Positions 24,938 to 33,688 of a stretch of DNA of 64,000 nt are shown here, piece after piece; position 1 is the first letter of the stretch, and every line of letters begins with the position of its first letter. Location: contig NZ_RYZZ01000033.1 of assembly GCF_003989135.1 (NCBI RefSeq), positions 1-64,000 of the forward strand, given 5' to 3'. Made by a program: the position numbers and the translations under genes. This stretch comes from Peribacillus cavernae (lineage in GTDB: Bacteria; Bacillota; Bacilli; Bacillales; DSM-1321). The notes below the pieces were generated by a model, which worked only from the letters and a program-made list of their open reading frames with translations, searched no databases and was not told where the DNA came from.

Positions 24938-25855
24938 TTGATTCATTCAATAAGAAGAGGAAAATTCTTGCTTGTTACGATACCTGATAAATGGAACCAG
25001 TTTACTATTGAAGGGATTTTTAAGGATTATTGGCAGGTTCCAAAGGGGTTAATCCACGAATGGCGAATGGGCAAAGAGGTTTTCGTTAACAATCAATTCC
25101 GCTCCTGGAATTCCTCCTTGAAAGCCGGTGAATGTATACAGATTCCAATTTTTACTGAAGAAATAGAAGTATCGGTCCACCCTTCCGATTTGCAAATTTC
25201 TATTTTATATGAAGATGAACATGTCTTAATTGCAAATAAACCTGCCGGACTCGATACCCACCCTTCCTCACCGGACCAGGTACAGTCACTGCTGAACGGT
25301 GCAGCCTACCACCTGTTCGCGGAAGGACGCCCAGGGATGATAAAGCATATTCACCGACTTGATAGAGATACCACAGGGGCAGTGCTTTTTGCGAAAAATC
25401 GTCTCGCCGGATCCATGCTTGATAAAATGCTCGAGGATAGAAAAATCAAACGTACCTATGTTGCTCTTTGTGAAGGCATTCTTGCAAAGAATCAAGGAAC
25501 GATAAGTGAAAAAATCGGCCGGGACCGGCACCATGCCACAAGACGGCGAGTTTCCCCGACAGGCCAAACCGCGGTCACCCATTATCAAGTGCTCAGGCGC
25601 TATCCAAAGAAAAAGCTCTCAGTGGCGAAATGTTCTCTTGAAAGCGGGCGGACCCATCAGATTCGTGTACATTTCAGCCACATCGGCCACCCTCTTGCCG
25701 GGGATTCATTATATGGGGGAAAGCCTGTCTATCCACGCCAGGCGCTTCATGCTTATAAAATTGAATTCATCCATCCGATTACAGAAGAAACAATTGTCTG
25801 CCGTGCACCATTTCTAGATAATCCGCCTATTTTTCCTGATATCCACCTCCCATAA
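24938..25855 (+). CDS. yhcT: RluA-family rRNA/tRNA pseudouridine synthase
   Basis: 305 residues from a TTG start behind GTAGGGGG; this matches the length of YhcT. Catalytic Asp lies in HIHRLDRDTTGAVLFAK, and the RluA core is further shown by VLIANKPAGLDTHPS, RTYVALCEG and SGRTHQIRVHFSHIGHPLAG. It isomerises a uridine in structured RNA. The N-terminal 80 residues are weakly conserved and have no obvious S4 motif. A longer frame upstream has no ribosome site. The exact RNA target is unknown. Confidence 0.92.
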   Translation: MIHSIRRGKFLLVTIPDKWNQFTIEGIFKDYWQVPKGLIHEWRMGKEVFVNNQFRSWNSSLKAGECIQIPIFTEEIEVSVHPSDLQISILYEDEHVLIANKPAGLDTHPSSPDQVQSLLNGAAYHLFAEGRPGMIKHIHRLDRDTTGAVLFAKNRLAGSMLDKMLEDRKIKRTYVALCEGILAKNQGTISEKIGRDRHHATRRRVSPTGQTAVTHYQVLRRYPKKKLSVAKCSLESGRTHQIRVHFSHIGHPLAGDSLYGGKPVYPRQALHAYKIEFIHPITEETIVCRAPFLDNPPIFPDIHLP

Positions 25856-25861
25856 CAGAAA

Positions 25862-25892
25862 TAAAACCTTCCTGCTTCCAGGAAGGTTTAGA
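25862..25892. terminator. Hairpin shared by convergent genes
   Basis: AAACCTTCCTG / CAGGAAGGTTT with a four-base loop. The T tail (TTTTATTTC) is good only on the minus strand, so it mainly serves the small membrane protein gene. Confidence 0.85.
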
Positions 25893-25901
25893 TCTACCTT
25901 A

Positions 25902-26156
25902 TTATGATGCTTTTCGCATGCTTTTCAAGATTAGGCTTAAGATGAAAACAAGGACGATTGCACCGATTAATGCAGGGATTATTGCAAAGTCACCTACAAC
26001 TGGACCCCAATCGCCTAGGATTAGAGAACCTAACCAAGCGCCAATGAAACCTGCAATAATATTACCGATAATTCCAAATGGAACGTCTTTTCCAACTATC
26101 ATACCGGCTAACCAACCGATAATCCCACCAATAATTAATGACCATAAGAAACCCAT
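25902..26156 (-). CDS. GlsB/YeaQ/YmgE-type stress membrane protein
   Basis: 84 residues with three hydrophobic segments and the Gly-rich family pattern: LIIGGIIGWLAGMIVGKD, then GIIGNIIAGFIGAWLGSLIL. Members, often labelled transglycosylase-associated, are small inner-membrane proteins induced by general stress; no enzymatic activity is established. AGGAGG precedes the ATG. Transcribed alone, with a long AT-rich upstream region. Confidence 0.93.
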   Translation of the reverse strand: MGFLWSLIIGGIIGWLAGMIVGKDVPFGIIGNIIAGFIGAWLGSLILGDWGPVVGDFAIIPALIGAIVLVFILSLILKSMRKAS

Positions 26157-26656
26157 GTTTAATTCCTCCTAAGTAAGTAAGTTTGTTTTTTGAATCCTTA
26201 GAGTGTGAAGCTGGCGTCAAACCTTCTTCTGCTCTATACGGCAGTCCCACTAAGAATATACTTGAATAAAAACGTCTTTTTTATGCCTTTTTATTTAATT
26301 GTATAATTACTTTTTCCACTTCTAGGCATATAGAAGCCGTTTTTATATAGCTGCGTCTTCAGGGATATTATATGTCTTCAAACTTCATTTCATGCAGTTT
26401 TACATTTACTCATGAAATTAAAGCGTTTTTTTTGATCGAGTGATTATTCGCACGAATTTTGTTCTGTCCTTTGACTGCAGCTTGCTTCACTTCTTCAAGT
26501 TTTATCTTAGTTGTTCATGTGTTCTTGCCGTTGTACTTATTACTTTCCCCGTCCACAAAAATCAAAACCTGAAAACGAAAATAAAAAGGAAAAAGCCAGA
26601 ACAGCCTTTTCCTTTTTTACTTCAGAAATAAGAAAGTATAACTTTTTCAACAGTAT
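26157..26656. other. Gene-free AT-rich stretch
   Basis: Upstream region of the stress membrane protein gene on one side. I see no coding frame with a ribosome site. One terminator-like hairpin, AAAAGGAAAA..GCC / GGC..TTTTCCTTTT, lies at 26583-26620 with no gene clearly feeding it on the plus strand. Confidence 0.55.
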
Positions 26657-26659
26657 TTG

Positions 26660-26758
26660 TGTCTAGCTCCAGCGCCTAGCCCCGACGCACAGGGTGCCGA
26701 CGTTGCCACAGGACGTGGCGGATCTTAATCGACGTTCCTTTTAGGCGCTTGCGCTTTT
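26660..26758. repeat. Dispersed GC-rich repeat, short form
   Basis: Runs from GTCTAGCTCCAGCGCC to GGCGCTTGCGCTTTT, with TAGCCCCGACGCACAGG and CACAGGACGTGGCGGATC inside. The ends form inverted AGCGCC / GGCGCT. It is the simplest copy in the window. Its A/T-G/C end starts four bases behind the stop of the aldo/keto reductase gene, in the same relation as copies behind yhcX and pit. Confidence 0.85.
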
Positions 26759-26762
26759 CTTG

Positions 26763-27593
26763 TTAAAAATTAAAGTTATCTGGATCCGCTCCAAATCTTT
26801 CGTTAAGATTTAACGAATCAATTTGATTCATCTCATCAAGGCTTAATTCGAAATCAAACACCTGGGCGTTTTCTTCGATGCGAGATGGCGTCACCGACTT
26901 AGGGATAACAACGATATCATGCTGCAGATGCCATCTAATTAATACCTGGGCCGTTGTTTTGCCATGTTTATCGGCAATATGTTTCAGGGTTGGTTCTTCG
27001 ATTAATTTCCCCTGCCCAAGGGGACCCCATGCCTCCACTTTTATTTCATGCTTTTGGCAGAAATCCCTTAGCTCTTGATGCGACAATCGCGGGTGAAGCT
27101 CCACTTGATCAATAACTGGCTTCAATTCACTGTTTGCAAATAAATCTTCCAAATGATGGACATGGAAGTTACTGACGCCAATGGAGCGCACCTTGCCATC
27201 TTTATAAAGTTTCTCGAGCGCTCTCCATGTGTCATTGAATTTTCCTTTTACGGGCCAGTGAATTAAATATAGATCCAAGTATTCCAAACCAAGCCTTTTC
27301 AAACTTTCCTCATATGCTTTAAGTGTCGATTCATAACCCTGATCACTGTTCCATACTTTTGAAGTAATAAAAAGGTCTTCTCGGGGTATACCGCTCTCCC
27401 TTATTGCCTGTCCCACGCCTTCTTCATTTTTATAGACTGCTGCCGTATCAATGGCACGGTAGCCAACTTCAAGAGCTTTTTTCACAGATTCCACAGTCTG
27501 GCTGCCGCCTTCCACCTTAAAAACGCCGAATCCAAGCTGCGGCATTTTTACACCATTATGTAAAGTGACTATATCCTGAACATTTTTTATCAT
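26763..27593 (-). CDS. yvgN: Aldo/keto reductase, YvgN type
   Basis: 276 residues, the same length as B. subtilis YvgN (glyoxal/methylglyoxal reductase), with near-identical landmarks YKNEEGVGQAIRESG and DTWRALEKLYKDGKVRSIGV. Catalytic tetrad Asp49, Tyr54, Lys79, His112 is complete. The NADP-binding end IPKSVTPSRIEEN is present. The TIM-barrel enzyme reduces aldehydes with NADPH, probably detoxifying methylglyoxal. AGGAGG lies upstream of ATG. Monocistronic; a dispersed repeat takes the place of a terminator behind it. Confidence 0.93.
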   Translation of the reverse strand: MIKNVQDIVTLHNGVKMPQLGFGVFKVEGGSQTVESVKKALEVGYRAIDTAAVYKNEEGVGQAIRESGIPREDLFITSKVWNSDQGYESTLKAYEESLKRLGLEYLDLYLIHWPVKGKFNDTWRALEKLYKDGKVRSIGVSNFHVHHLEDLFANSELKPVIDQVELHPRLSHQELRDFCQKHEIKVEAWGPLGQGKLIEEPTLKHIADKHGKTTAQVLIRWHLQHDIVVIPKSVTPSRIEENAQVFDFELSLDEMNQIDSLNLNERFGADPDNFNF

Positions 27594-27891
27594 GAAGAAA
27601 AACCTCCTTTTGGTTATAGTAGCATTTTACAAAAGACAATTTCTACCGATGAGCATTACCATAGCAAAACAAGACATACTCCATAGTTCATAAATATAGT
27701 TTTTAAGAAAATGTAGTAGTTTGTTAAATATTCAGCATTCATAATGTTAAGTTTTTGTAAATTTTCGTCGAAATCCCTTCCCTACAACAAAAAGAATCCG
27801 ATACAATTGTTTCGCTCATACTATGCATATATCAGTTCTTGGATGAAGACAGCTATGCATTACAGCGTATTTAAAATTGGGGGGTTTCTTA

Positions 27892-28509
27892 ATGGTTTTC
27901 AAGAAAAAGGACAAGTTTGCAATTCTGCTTTTCAGCATTGCCCAAAATTTAAAAGAGGCCGCTGATTATTTCGCTGATTATAAACTGAATAATGTCAGTG
28001 ATTTAAAAGTATTCGCAGAAAAAATGAAGGATTATGAACACAAGGGCGATAACATGGTTCATGAAGTCATTAAGGAATTAAACAACGCCTTCATCACTCC
28101 AATCGAACGTGAAGATATTCTTGCTTTGACAATGAGCATGGATGATGTACTGGACGGCCTTGAACACAGTTCAGCACTGTTCGAAATGTATTCTATCATC
28201 AATGCCGATGAATATATGTTGAAATTTGTCGACGCGCTTAAGAGTTGTGCCTTTGAGATTGAAAAGGCGGTAGATCTTTTGTCTTCGAAAAAGTTGCTAA
28301 GCATCCGTGAAAATGCAATCAGAATCAAAGATCTAGAATCAGTTTGCGATGGCATACAGCGCCAATCGATTAAAAACCTGTTTACAGTCGAGAAGGATCC
28401 GATCCGTATCATTCAATATAAAGAAATCTACGAAAACCTGGAAGAAATTGCAGACAGCTGTCAAACTGTTGCCAATACACTTGAATCAATTATCATGAAA
28501 AATGCGTAA
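27892..28509 (+). CDS. ykaA: DUF47 protein, PiT transporter partner
   Basis: 205 residues of helical bundle, same length as YkaA. It is cytosolic (MVFKKKDKFAILLFSIAQNL) and contains the DUF47 pattern MKDYEHKGDNMVHEVIKELN and TPIEREDILALTMSMDDVLD, residues that in related PhoU-like folds hold metal clusters. DUF47 genes are joined to PiT phosphate transporters and are thought to regulate them. pit follows after 14 bases. The ATG is chosen behind GGGGGG(T); 298 bases of promoter region precede it, in which I could not mark a PHO box. Confidence 0.92.
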   Translation: MVFKKKDKFAILLFSIAQNLKEAADYFADYKLNNVSDLKVFAEKMKDYEHKGDNMVHEVIKELNNAFITPIEREDILALTMSMDDVLDGLEHSSALFEMYSIINADEYMLKFVDALKSCAFEIEKAVDLLSSKKLLSIRENAIRIKDLESVCDGIQRQSIKNLFTVEKDPIRIIQYKEIYENLEEIADSCQTVANTLESIIMKNA

Positions 28510-28523
28510 GGAGTCCTCCATAC

Positions 28524-29522
28524 ATGGATACATTATTTGTTCTAACAATACTGATTGTCATCGGGGCCCTGGCATTTGATTTCATCAACGGATTTCATGA
28601 TACCGCCAATGCCATCGCCACCTCGGTTTCCACAAAAGCTTTAAAACCTAGACATGCGATTCTCCTGGCAGCAGTCATGAACTTTCTCGGAGCCTTGACC
28701 TTTACAGGAGTTGCCAAAACAATCACAAAGGATATCGTCGATCCGTTCACTTTACACAACGGATCCCTGGTTATTCTTGCAGCCCTTGTTGCTGCGATTG
28801 CCTGGAACTTAATTACCTGGTATTACGGCATACCGAGCAGCTCTTCCCATGCAATCATCGGTTCGATCGCAGGGGCAGCCATAGCAGCCGCTGGTTTCGG
28901 ATCTTTAAATTGGAGTGGATTCCTTAAAATCCTTCAAGCCTTAATCATCTCTCCATTACTGGCATTTGCAGTGGGTTATATCGTTTACAGCATTTTTAAA
29001 GTCGTTTTTAAGAATAACAACTTATCAAAAACCAATCGGGGTTTCCGTTATATCCAGATTGCAACCGCTGCACTTCAGGCTTACTCACACGGTACAAACG
29101 ATGCTCAGAAAGCAATGGGGATTATCACATTGGCTTTGATTTCAAGCGGCCAGCTTACCAGCACCGACATCCCATTTTGGGTCCAACTCTCCTGTGCTAC
29201 GGCAATGGGCCTTGGCACTTCTGTCGGCGGATGGAAAATCATTAAGACAGTTGGCGGCGGAATCATGAAAATCCGCCCGGTTAACGGCGTTGCAGCTGAC
29301 TTGACAGGTGCCGCGATTATCTTCGGCGCTACATACATTCACTTACCAGTAAGTACGACGCATGTCATTTCCTCCTCTATCCTTGGTGTAGGTTCCGCAC
29401 ACCGCATAAAAGGAGTAAAGTGGGGTACTGCAAAGCGTATGATCATTACTTGGTTTATCACCCTGCCTATTTCCGGCTCCTTTGCTGCCCTGATGTACTT
29501 TTTATTAAATCTTTTCTTTTAA
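28524..29522 (+). CDS. pit: PiT-family low-affinity phosphate transporter
   Basis: 332 residues, about ten membrane segments, with the two inverted PiT signature repeats: GFHDTANAIATSVSTKAL near the N-terminus and SHGTNDAQKAMGIITLAL in the middle. It imports metal-phosphate complexes driven by protons or sodium. The second half repeats VSTTHVISSSILGVG and PSSSSHAIIGSIAGA, also typical. Co-transcribed with the DUF47 gene. AAGGAG precedes the ATG. A composite repeat starts four bases behind the stop codon. Confidence 0.95.
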   Translation: MDTLFVLTILIVIGALAFDFINGFHDTANAIATSVSTKALKPRHAILLAAVMNFLGALTFTGVAKTITKDIVDPFTLHNGSLVILAALVAAIAWNLITWYYGIPSSSSHAIIGSIAGAAIAAAGFGSLNWSGFLKILQALIISPLLAFAVGYIVYSIFKVVFKNNNLSKTNRGFRYIQIATAALQAYSHGTNDAQKAMGIITLALISSGQLTSTDIPFWVQLSCATAMGLGTSVGGWKIIKTVGGGIMKIRPVNGVAADLTGAAIIFGATYIHLPVSTTHVISSSILGVGSAHRIKGVKWGTAKRMIITWFITLPISGSFAALMYFLLNLFF

Positions 29523-29526
29523 GATC

Positions 29527-29720
29527 AAAAGCGGAAGCGCCTTGCTCAGCCCTGACAAGCATAAGACAAGCATTTGTATGGGGAGCGGTCTTCTTCCCAA
29601 ATGATTGGCTTATGACCTCGAGCTGCGAAAAACATCACCTGAAGGTCAAGGTCATGTTTTTCGCAAGATACTCAGGGAGTAATTCAAAGAAGAAAACTGG
29701 CTAGGCGCTGGAGCTAGATG
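29527..29720 (+). repeat. Dispersed GC-rich repeat with extra hairpin module
   Basis: Begins AAAAGCGGAAGCGCCTTGCT four bases behind pit and ends TAGGCGCTGGAGCTAGATG. Inside are the module shared with 21.3 kb (GACAAGCATAAGAC, TATGGGGAGCGG, TGATTGGCTTATGACCTCGA) and a unique hairpin GCGAAAAACAT / ATGTTTTTCGC with an 18-base loop (29627-29666). It shows that modules can be exchanged inside the same outer ends. Confidence 0.82.
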
Positions 29721-29779
29721 TAGATAGCCTAGATTATCTTAGCCACTCTGAAATCAATTTAGAATTTATTAAAAAAAGA

Positions 29780-29811
29780 CAAAATCCTTTCCCTTCGTAA
29801 AGGATTTTTTC
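29780..29811 (+). terminator. Terminator of the ykaA-pit operon
   Basis: AAAATCCTTT / AAAGGATTTTTT with an eight-base loop and T run. It lies beyond the dispersed repeat, so the repeat is probably part of the mRNA. Confidence 0.85.
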
Positions 29812-29974
29812 GGCAGATAAGAAAATATAAACTTTCTTATCTGCATAAGTGCAACTACGCCTCTGTCATCGCCTTTACAGGCTCGCCAATCGGCGAGTTT
29901 TCTTTACTGATTACTGCAAAGTATATTACACTTTCAATAGAAGGCGATTATTGATGATTAAGGGGAGCTGGTAT

Positions 29975-31231
29975 ATGCAGGAATCCAAAAAAAGGGAAGT
30001 CTTTAAAGGCGTATTCGGTGATCTTATGGAGTTTGCGGATCGTATCAGTTCAGTGCTTGACTGCCCGGTTACGGTCGAAGACGGAAATCATCGGTTGCTT
30101 GCGTACAGTACACATGGAGAAACGACTGATCAAGCAAGGATTTCAACGATCATCGGGCGAAGGGTTCCTGAGAAAGTGATTAACAGTTTATGGAAAGAGG
30201 GCGTTTTGCCGGCACTCCTGAAAGATGAAAAACCGATACTGGTACAATCCATCGAGGATGTCGGTCTTGGCAAGAGAGCAGCGATTTCCATTCGAAAAAA
30301 TGATGAAGTCCTTGGTTTCATCTGGGCGCTTGAGATAAATAAACCATTTTCTGAAGAAGACATGGATTTCTTACAGCTGGCCGCTAAAGAAGCCAAAAAC
30401 CAACTATTGCAGCTCCAATTGCGAAAAAAAAGGAAAGAAGAAGGCCACGAAGAATTTTTCTGGCAATTGCTGACCGGGCACTACCAGAATGAACAGGAAA
30501 TAACGGCACATCTTTCGCAATTTTCCCTTCAGGTCCCTGCCCTTTTTTCAGTACTTGTTTTCGAATTTGCCGATGAGATAACAAGAGATGTCGAGCGCTA
30601 CATTTCCTATATGCTTACGACCACCCAAAAAATTAAACCGTATTTTTTCACTACTGACCACAACCGGCTGATCTTATTAATTGGAGCTGAAAACACGACA
30701 GGATTTCCAGCATCGATCAGCGAGTTCGTTCCTTACTTTATTACGCAAATGAAGTCCCGGTTTCATGTAAGTGGCATAACAGGTGCTGCCGGCGGTATTT
30801 ACCAGAAGTTATCGGAGGGAATGCACAGCTACCAGGAAGCCTTGTATACTTTAAAAATAAAGCAGGCCTTTCCCGAAGATACTGAAACTATGACCCAATA
30901 TAAAGAGCTTGGTATCTATCAATCCCTGGATATGCTGGTAAAAAGCCAATACTCCGAAACCGGAAATGTTTCCATTTCAATGCTCACGGCGTATGATGCT
31001 AAAAACCAGACAGACCTTTTGCAAACATTGCAGGTTTATTTAGAAAAAGACTGCAATCCCAATGAAGCCGCAAAGCAGCTTCACATTCACGTTAATACAT
31101 TAAATTACCGCTTAAAGAGGATAACTGATATTGGGGAGATTAACTTGAAAGATCCCTTGCAAAAAATGTCCCTGTTTCTCGGTTTTAAACTAAAGCAATA
31201 CGAAATTTTTTTGAAGAAAACGGAAACCTGA
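29975..31231 (+). CDS. adeR: PucR/CdaR-type activator AdeR
   Basis: 418 residues, the length of B. subtilis AdeR, which activates the alanine dehydrogenase gene. N-terminal GAF-like sensor (VLDCPVTVEDGNHRLLAYST), a central degenerate GGDEF-like region (FSVLVFEFADEITRDVERYI), and a C-terminal PucR helix-turn-helix (NPNEAAKQLHIHVNTLNYRL). The ATG at 29975 is used because AAGGGGAG lies nine bases upstream. ald lies 1 kb downstream on the same strand with one gene between, which supports the name. The inducer is probably alanine or a derivative. Confidence 0.87.
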   Translation: MQESKKREVFKGVFGDLMEFADRISSVLDCPVTVEDGNHRLLAYSTHGETTDQARISTIIGRRVPEKVINSLWKEGVLPALLKDEKPILVQSIEDVGLGKRAAISIRKNDEVLGFIWALEINKPFSEEDMDFLQLAAKEAKNQLLQLQLRKKRKEEGHEEFFWQLLTGHYQNEQEITAHLSQFSLQVPALFSVLVFEFADEITRDVERYISYMLTTTQKIKPYFFTTDHNRLILLIGAENTTGFPASISEFVPYFITQMKSRFHVSGITGAAGGIYQKLSEGMHSYQEALYTLKIKQAFPEDTETMTQYKELGIYQSLDMLVKSQYSETGNVSISMLTAYDAKNQTDLLQTLQVYLEKDCNPNEAAKQLHIHVNTLNYRLKRITDIGEINLKDPLQKMSLFLGFKLKQYEIFLKKTET

Positions 31232-31282
31232 TCATGTTTGTTCCGTATTAATACTATTCTCATAAAAAAGGTGGACAAATTG

Positions 31283-32122
31283 GTGATACCGGAATCTAAA
31301 GAAACACTGCAATTCGAATTGCAACAGATAGAAAAGTGGGAAAACGACCAGAAAGGGCTATGGTTCTGGGAGCGGATTGGCAGGATTCCATTCAAATTAC
31401 TGGATAAGATTACGCCTGCGTTTATTCAAAAGAAAATAGGAATCCTTCTAGAGGAACTTGGCAGCTTCGTCCAGTCAGGCGGCCGCTATTTATCAAAAGA
31501 AAAAACGATCCTAAACAAATTGCAGGACAGGCTTCCTGCTGATACAACCATTTCAGTTATTGAAGATATTGAAAAAGTACCACTCGAAGTGATGGACACT
31601 GTTTGTGAAGATATACAGAAGAAACATAGCCAAATAGCTACCGTACAGGGAGCCACGACAGGTTTTGGCGGTATCTTTACACTCGCTGTTGATATCCCTG
31701 TTTTATTAGGACTTTCGCTAAAAACCCTTCAGGATATCGCAATGGCTTATGGGTTTGATCCGAAAAAGAAAGAAGAAAGAATCTTCATCGTGAAGTGCCT
31801 CCAATTCGCAACTGCGGATATAGTCGGAAAAGAAGCCATTCTTAATGAGCTATCTTCATTTTATCGGCACGAGGATAAAAATACGAAGGTGATCATGTCC
31901 CAATTACAGGGCTGGCGCGAGGTTGTTTTCACATATCGCGATCAGTTCGGCTGGAAAAAGTTATTGCAGATGGTTCCGATTGCCGGGATGATTTTTGGGG
32001 CTTTCACGAACCGGTCGATGATACAAGAGATTGCCGAAACTGGACATATGCTCTATCGCAAACGCCGGATTCTCGAGAGACTGGACAAATTTAATTACTT
32101 GCTTGAAAGCGAATACAAATAA
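31283..32122 (+). CDS. EcsC-family protein
   Basis: 279 residues with the EcsC domain: QSGGRYLSKEKTILNKL, then ATVQGATTGFGGIFTLAVDI with PVLLGLSLKTLQDIAMAYGF, and QMVPIAGMIFGAFTNRSMIQ. Two amphipathic or membrane-associating segments (about 130-160 and 225-245) are visible. EcsC proteins are peripheral membrane proteins of unknown activity. GTG at 31283, or TTG three bases earlier, fits the AAGGTGG ribosome site; longer starts have none. It follows adeR by about 50 bases and is probably co-transcribed; a terminator isolates it from ald. Confidence 0.88.
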   Translation: MIPESKETLQFELQQIEKWENDQKGLWFWERIGRIPFKLLDKITPAFIQKKIGILLEELGSFVQSGGRYLSKEKTILNKLQDRLPADTTISVIEDIEKVPLEVMDTVCEDIQKKHSQIATVQGATTGFGGIFTLAVDIPVLLGLSLKTLQDIAMAYGFDPKKKEERIFIVKCLQFATADIVGKEAILNELSSFYRHEDKNTKVIMSQLQGWREVVFTYRDQFGWKKLLQMVPIAGMIFGAFTNRSMIQEIAETGHMLYRKRRILERLDKFNYLLESEYK

Positions 32123-32132
32123 TGAATCATAT

Positions 32133-32174
32133 AAAAAGGAGCATTTGTGGAATTACACAAACGCTCCTTTTTTT
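32133..32174 (+). terminator. Terminator between the EcsC gene and ald
   Basis: AAAAAGGAGC.TTTGTG / CACAAA.GCTCCTTTTT with a six-base loop and T7 tail. Confidence 0.92.
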
Positions 32175-32261
32175 CTTTTCTTTTTTACACAATTATTATT
32201 TTTGATTTTCGCATTATAATTTTATTACAAAGGTGAAATTTATTAATGGAGGTATTATATC

Positions 32262-33395
32262 ATGCGAATTGGTGTACCGAAAGAAATTAAAAACAATGAA
32301 AACCGTGTAGCAATCACTCCAGCAGGTGTCATAGCTCTCGTGAACGCCGGCCATGAAGTATATATTGAAAAAGATGCCGGAGCGGGAAGCAGCTTCACAA
32401 CCGCTTCTTATCTTGCTGCAGGTGCGGCAATTGTTGAAAGCGCTGCCGATGTTTGGACTAGGGCAGATATGATCCTAAAAGTTAAGGAACCGATTCAGGC
32501 AGAATTTAAATATTTTCGAAAAGGATTAATCTTATTCACTTACCTGCATCTGGCTGCTGAGCCTAAATTAACACAGGCTTTAAAAGACAGCGGTGTCCTG
32601 GCAATCGCCTACGAAACAGTAGCTGTCAACCACACTCTCCCACTGCTTACACCGATGAGCGAGGTGGCCGGCCGAATGAGCGCGCAAATCGGCGCTCAGT
32701 TTCTTGAAAAGCCTAAAGGCGGCAAGGGCATCCTGCTTAGCGGTGTACCAGGGGTAAAACGCGGAAAGGTAACGATCATCGGCGGCGGTGTCGTCGGCAC
32801 AAACGCTGCGAAAATCGCCATCGGCCTCGGTGCAGATGTAACGATCATCGACTTAAGTCCTGACCGTCTCCGCCAATTGGATGATATTTTTGGCAATCAA
32901 ATTACGACTTTAATTTCAAATCCGTACAATCTCGCCCATGCTGTAGCCGAATCAGACCTTGTGATCGGCGCTGTATTAATCCCAGGTGCAAAAGCTCCTA
33001 AGCTTATTACAGAGGAAATGGTTAAATCCATGTCTCCAGGCTCCGTGATTGTCGACGTTGCCATTGACCAAGGCGGCATTTTCGAAACAGTTGACAAGAT
33101 TACCACCCATGACAATCCGACATATGATAAGCATGGTGTAGTCCATTATGCCGTTGCAAACATGCCGGGTGCTGTTCCGCAAACGTCGACGATCGCCCTG
33201 ACCAACGTAACCGTACCATACGCCCTGCAAATTGCCAATAAAGGAGCAATCCAGGCGATCCGTGATAACGCTGCACTAGCTCGAGGCGTGAATGTTGCAA
33301 ACGGCGCAATCACCTTTGAGGCAGTTGCATGCGACCTTGGCTATAACTATGTATGTGTGGAGGAAGCGTTGAATAGTGAAAGTATTAGTGCTTAG
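32262..33395 (+). CDS. ald: Alanine dehydrogenase
   Basis: 377 residues, standard length. It interconverts L-alanine and pyruvate plus ammonia with NAD(H), a route for using alanine as carbon and nitrogen source and for germination-linked metabolism. Signatures: [20 protein letters not shown] (with the catalytic Lys region later in ILKVKEP), LHLAAEPKL with the catalytic His, and the Rossmann motif [20 protein letters not shown] followed by [22 protein letters not shown] is the second signature. AATGGAGG precedes the ATG. Monocistronic, with its own terminator in front and a very long hairpin behind. Confidence 0.97.
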   Translation: MRIGVPKEIKNNENRVAITPAGVIALVNAGHEVYIEKDAGAGSSFTTASYLAAGAAIVESAADVWTRADMILKVKEPIQAEFKYFRKGLILFTYLHLAAEPKLTQALKDSGVLAIAYETVAVNHTLPLLTPMSEVAGRMSAQIGAQFLEKPKGGKGILLSGVPGVKRGKVTIIGGGVVGTNAAKIAIGLGADVTIIDLSPDRLRQLDDIFGNQITTLISNPYNLAHAVAESDLVIGAVLIPGAKAPKLITEEMVKSMSPGSVIVDVAIDQGGIFETVDKITTHDNPTYDKHGVVHYAVANMPGAVPQTSTIALTNVTVPYALQIANKGAIQAIRDNAALARGVNVANGAITFEAVACDLGYNYVCVEEALNSESISA

Positions 33396-33468
33396 AGCTA
33401 TTATCATTATTAAGATTTTGATGTAAATTGTATTGTAAACCTTTACTTCGAAAGTATTTTTGAGAATG

Positions 33469-33527
33469 GCTGAAGCATAAGAAAAAGAACTCCTACAATG
33501 CAGGAGTTCTTTTTCTTATGCTTCAGC
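33469..33527. terminator. Perfect 26-bp inverted repeat behind ald
   Basis: Left arm 33469-33494 and right arm 33502-33527 match base for base around the loop ACAATGC. The inner part, AAAAAGAACTCCT / AGGAGTTCTTTTT, is a normal bidirectional terminator; the outer part, GCTGAAGCATAAG, extends it far beyond need. The right arm also encodes the last residues of the tcyP-like remnant. Confidence 0.92.
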
Positions 33528-33665
33528 TTCAAGTTTCACTGATTCATTTTTATATAAAATAAAAACAAGCGGCATCACAATCATCTGCAGAAACTTTACA
33601 TAACCGCTTCCGACAATATTGAACCAATCAGCCGATTGAACAATTTCATAAATGTTATTATTTCT
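33516..33665 (-). pseudogene. Remnant of a TcyP-like cystine symporter
   Basis: Reads about 28 residues, NNIYEIVQSADWFNIVGSGY followed by VKFLQMIVMPLVFI, then LYKNESVKLEAEA and stop. The first part is the highly conserved S-x-x-W-F-x-I-V-G-x-G-Y-V-K-x-L-Q-M-I-V-M-P-L-V of sodium/dicarboxylate symporters of the TcyP group, normally near residue 70-95 of about 460. The last 13 residues could be the native C-terminus. A deletion of some 350 codons and loss of the N-terminus would give this. It is not the start of any functional protein. Confidence 0.75.
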
Positions 33666-33688
33666 CCTGACAATCTTCCCTGCTTTTG

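Noticed and set aside
26440-26631. 63-codon plus-strand frame with hydrophobic stretch
   Set aside because: No ribosome site, Lys-rich end coincides with a hairpin and poly-A; more likely noncoding.
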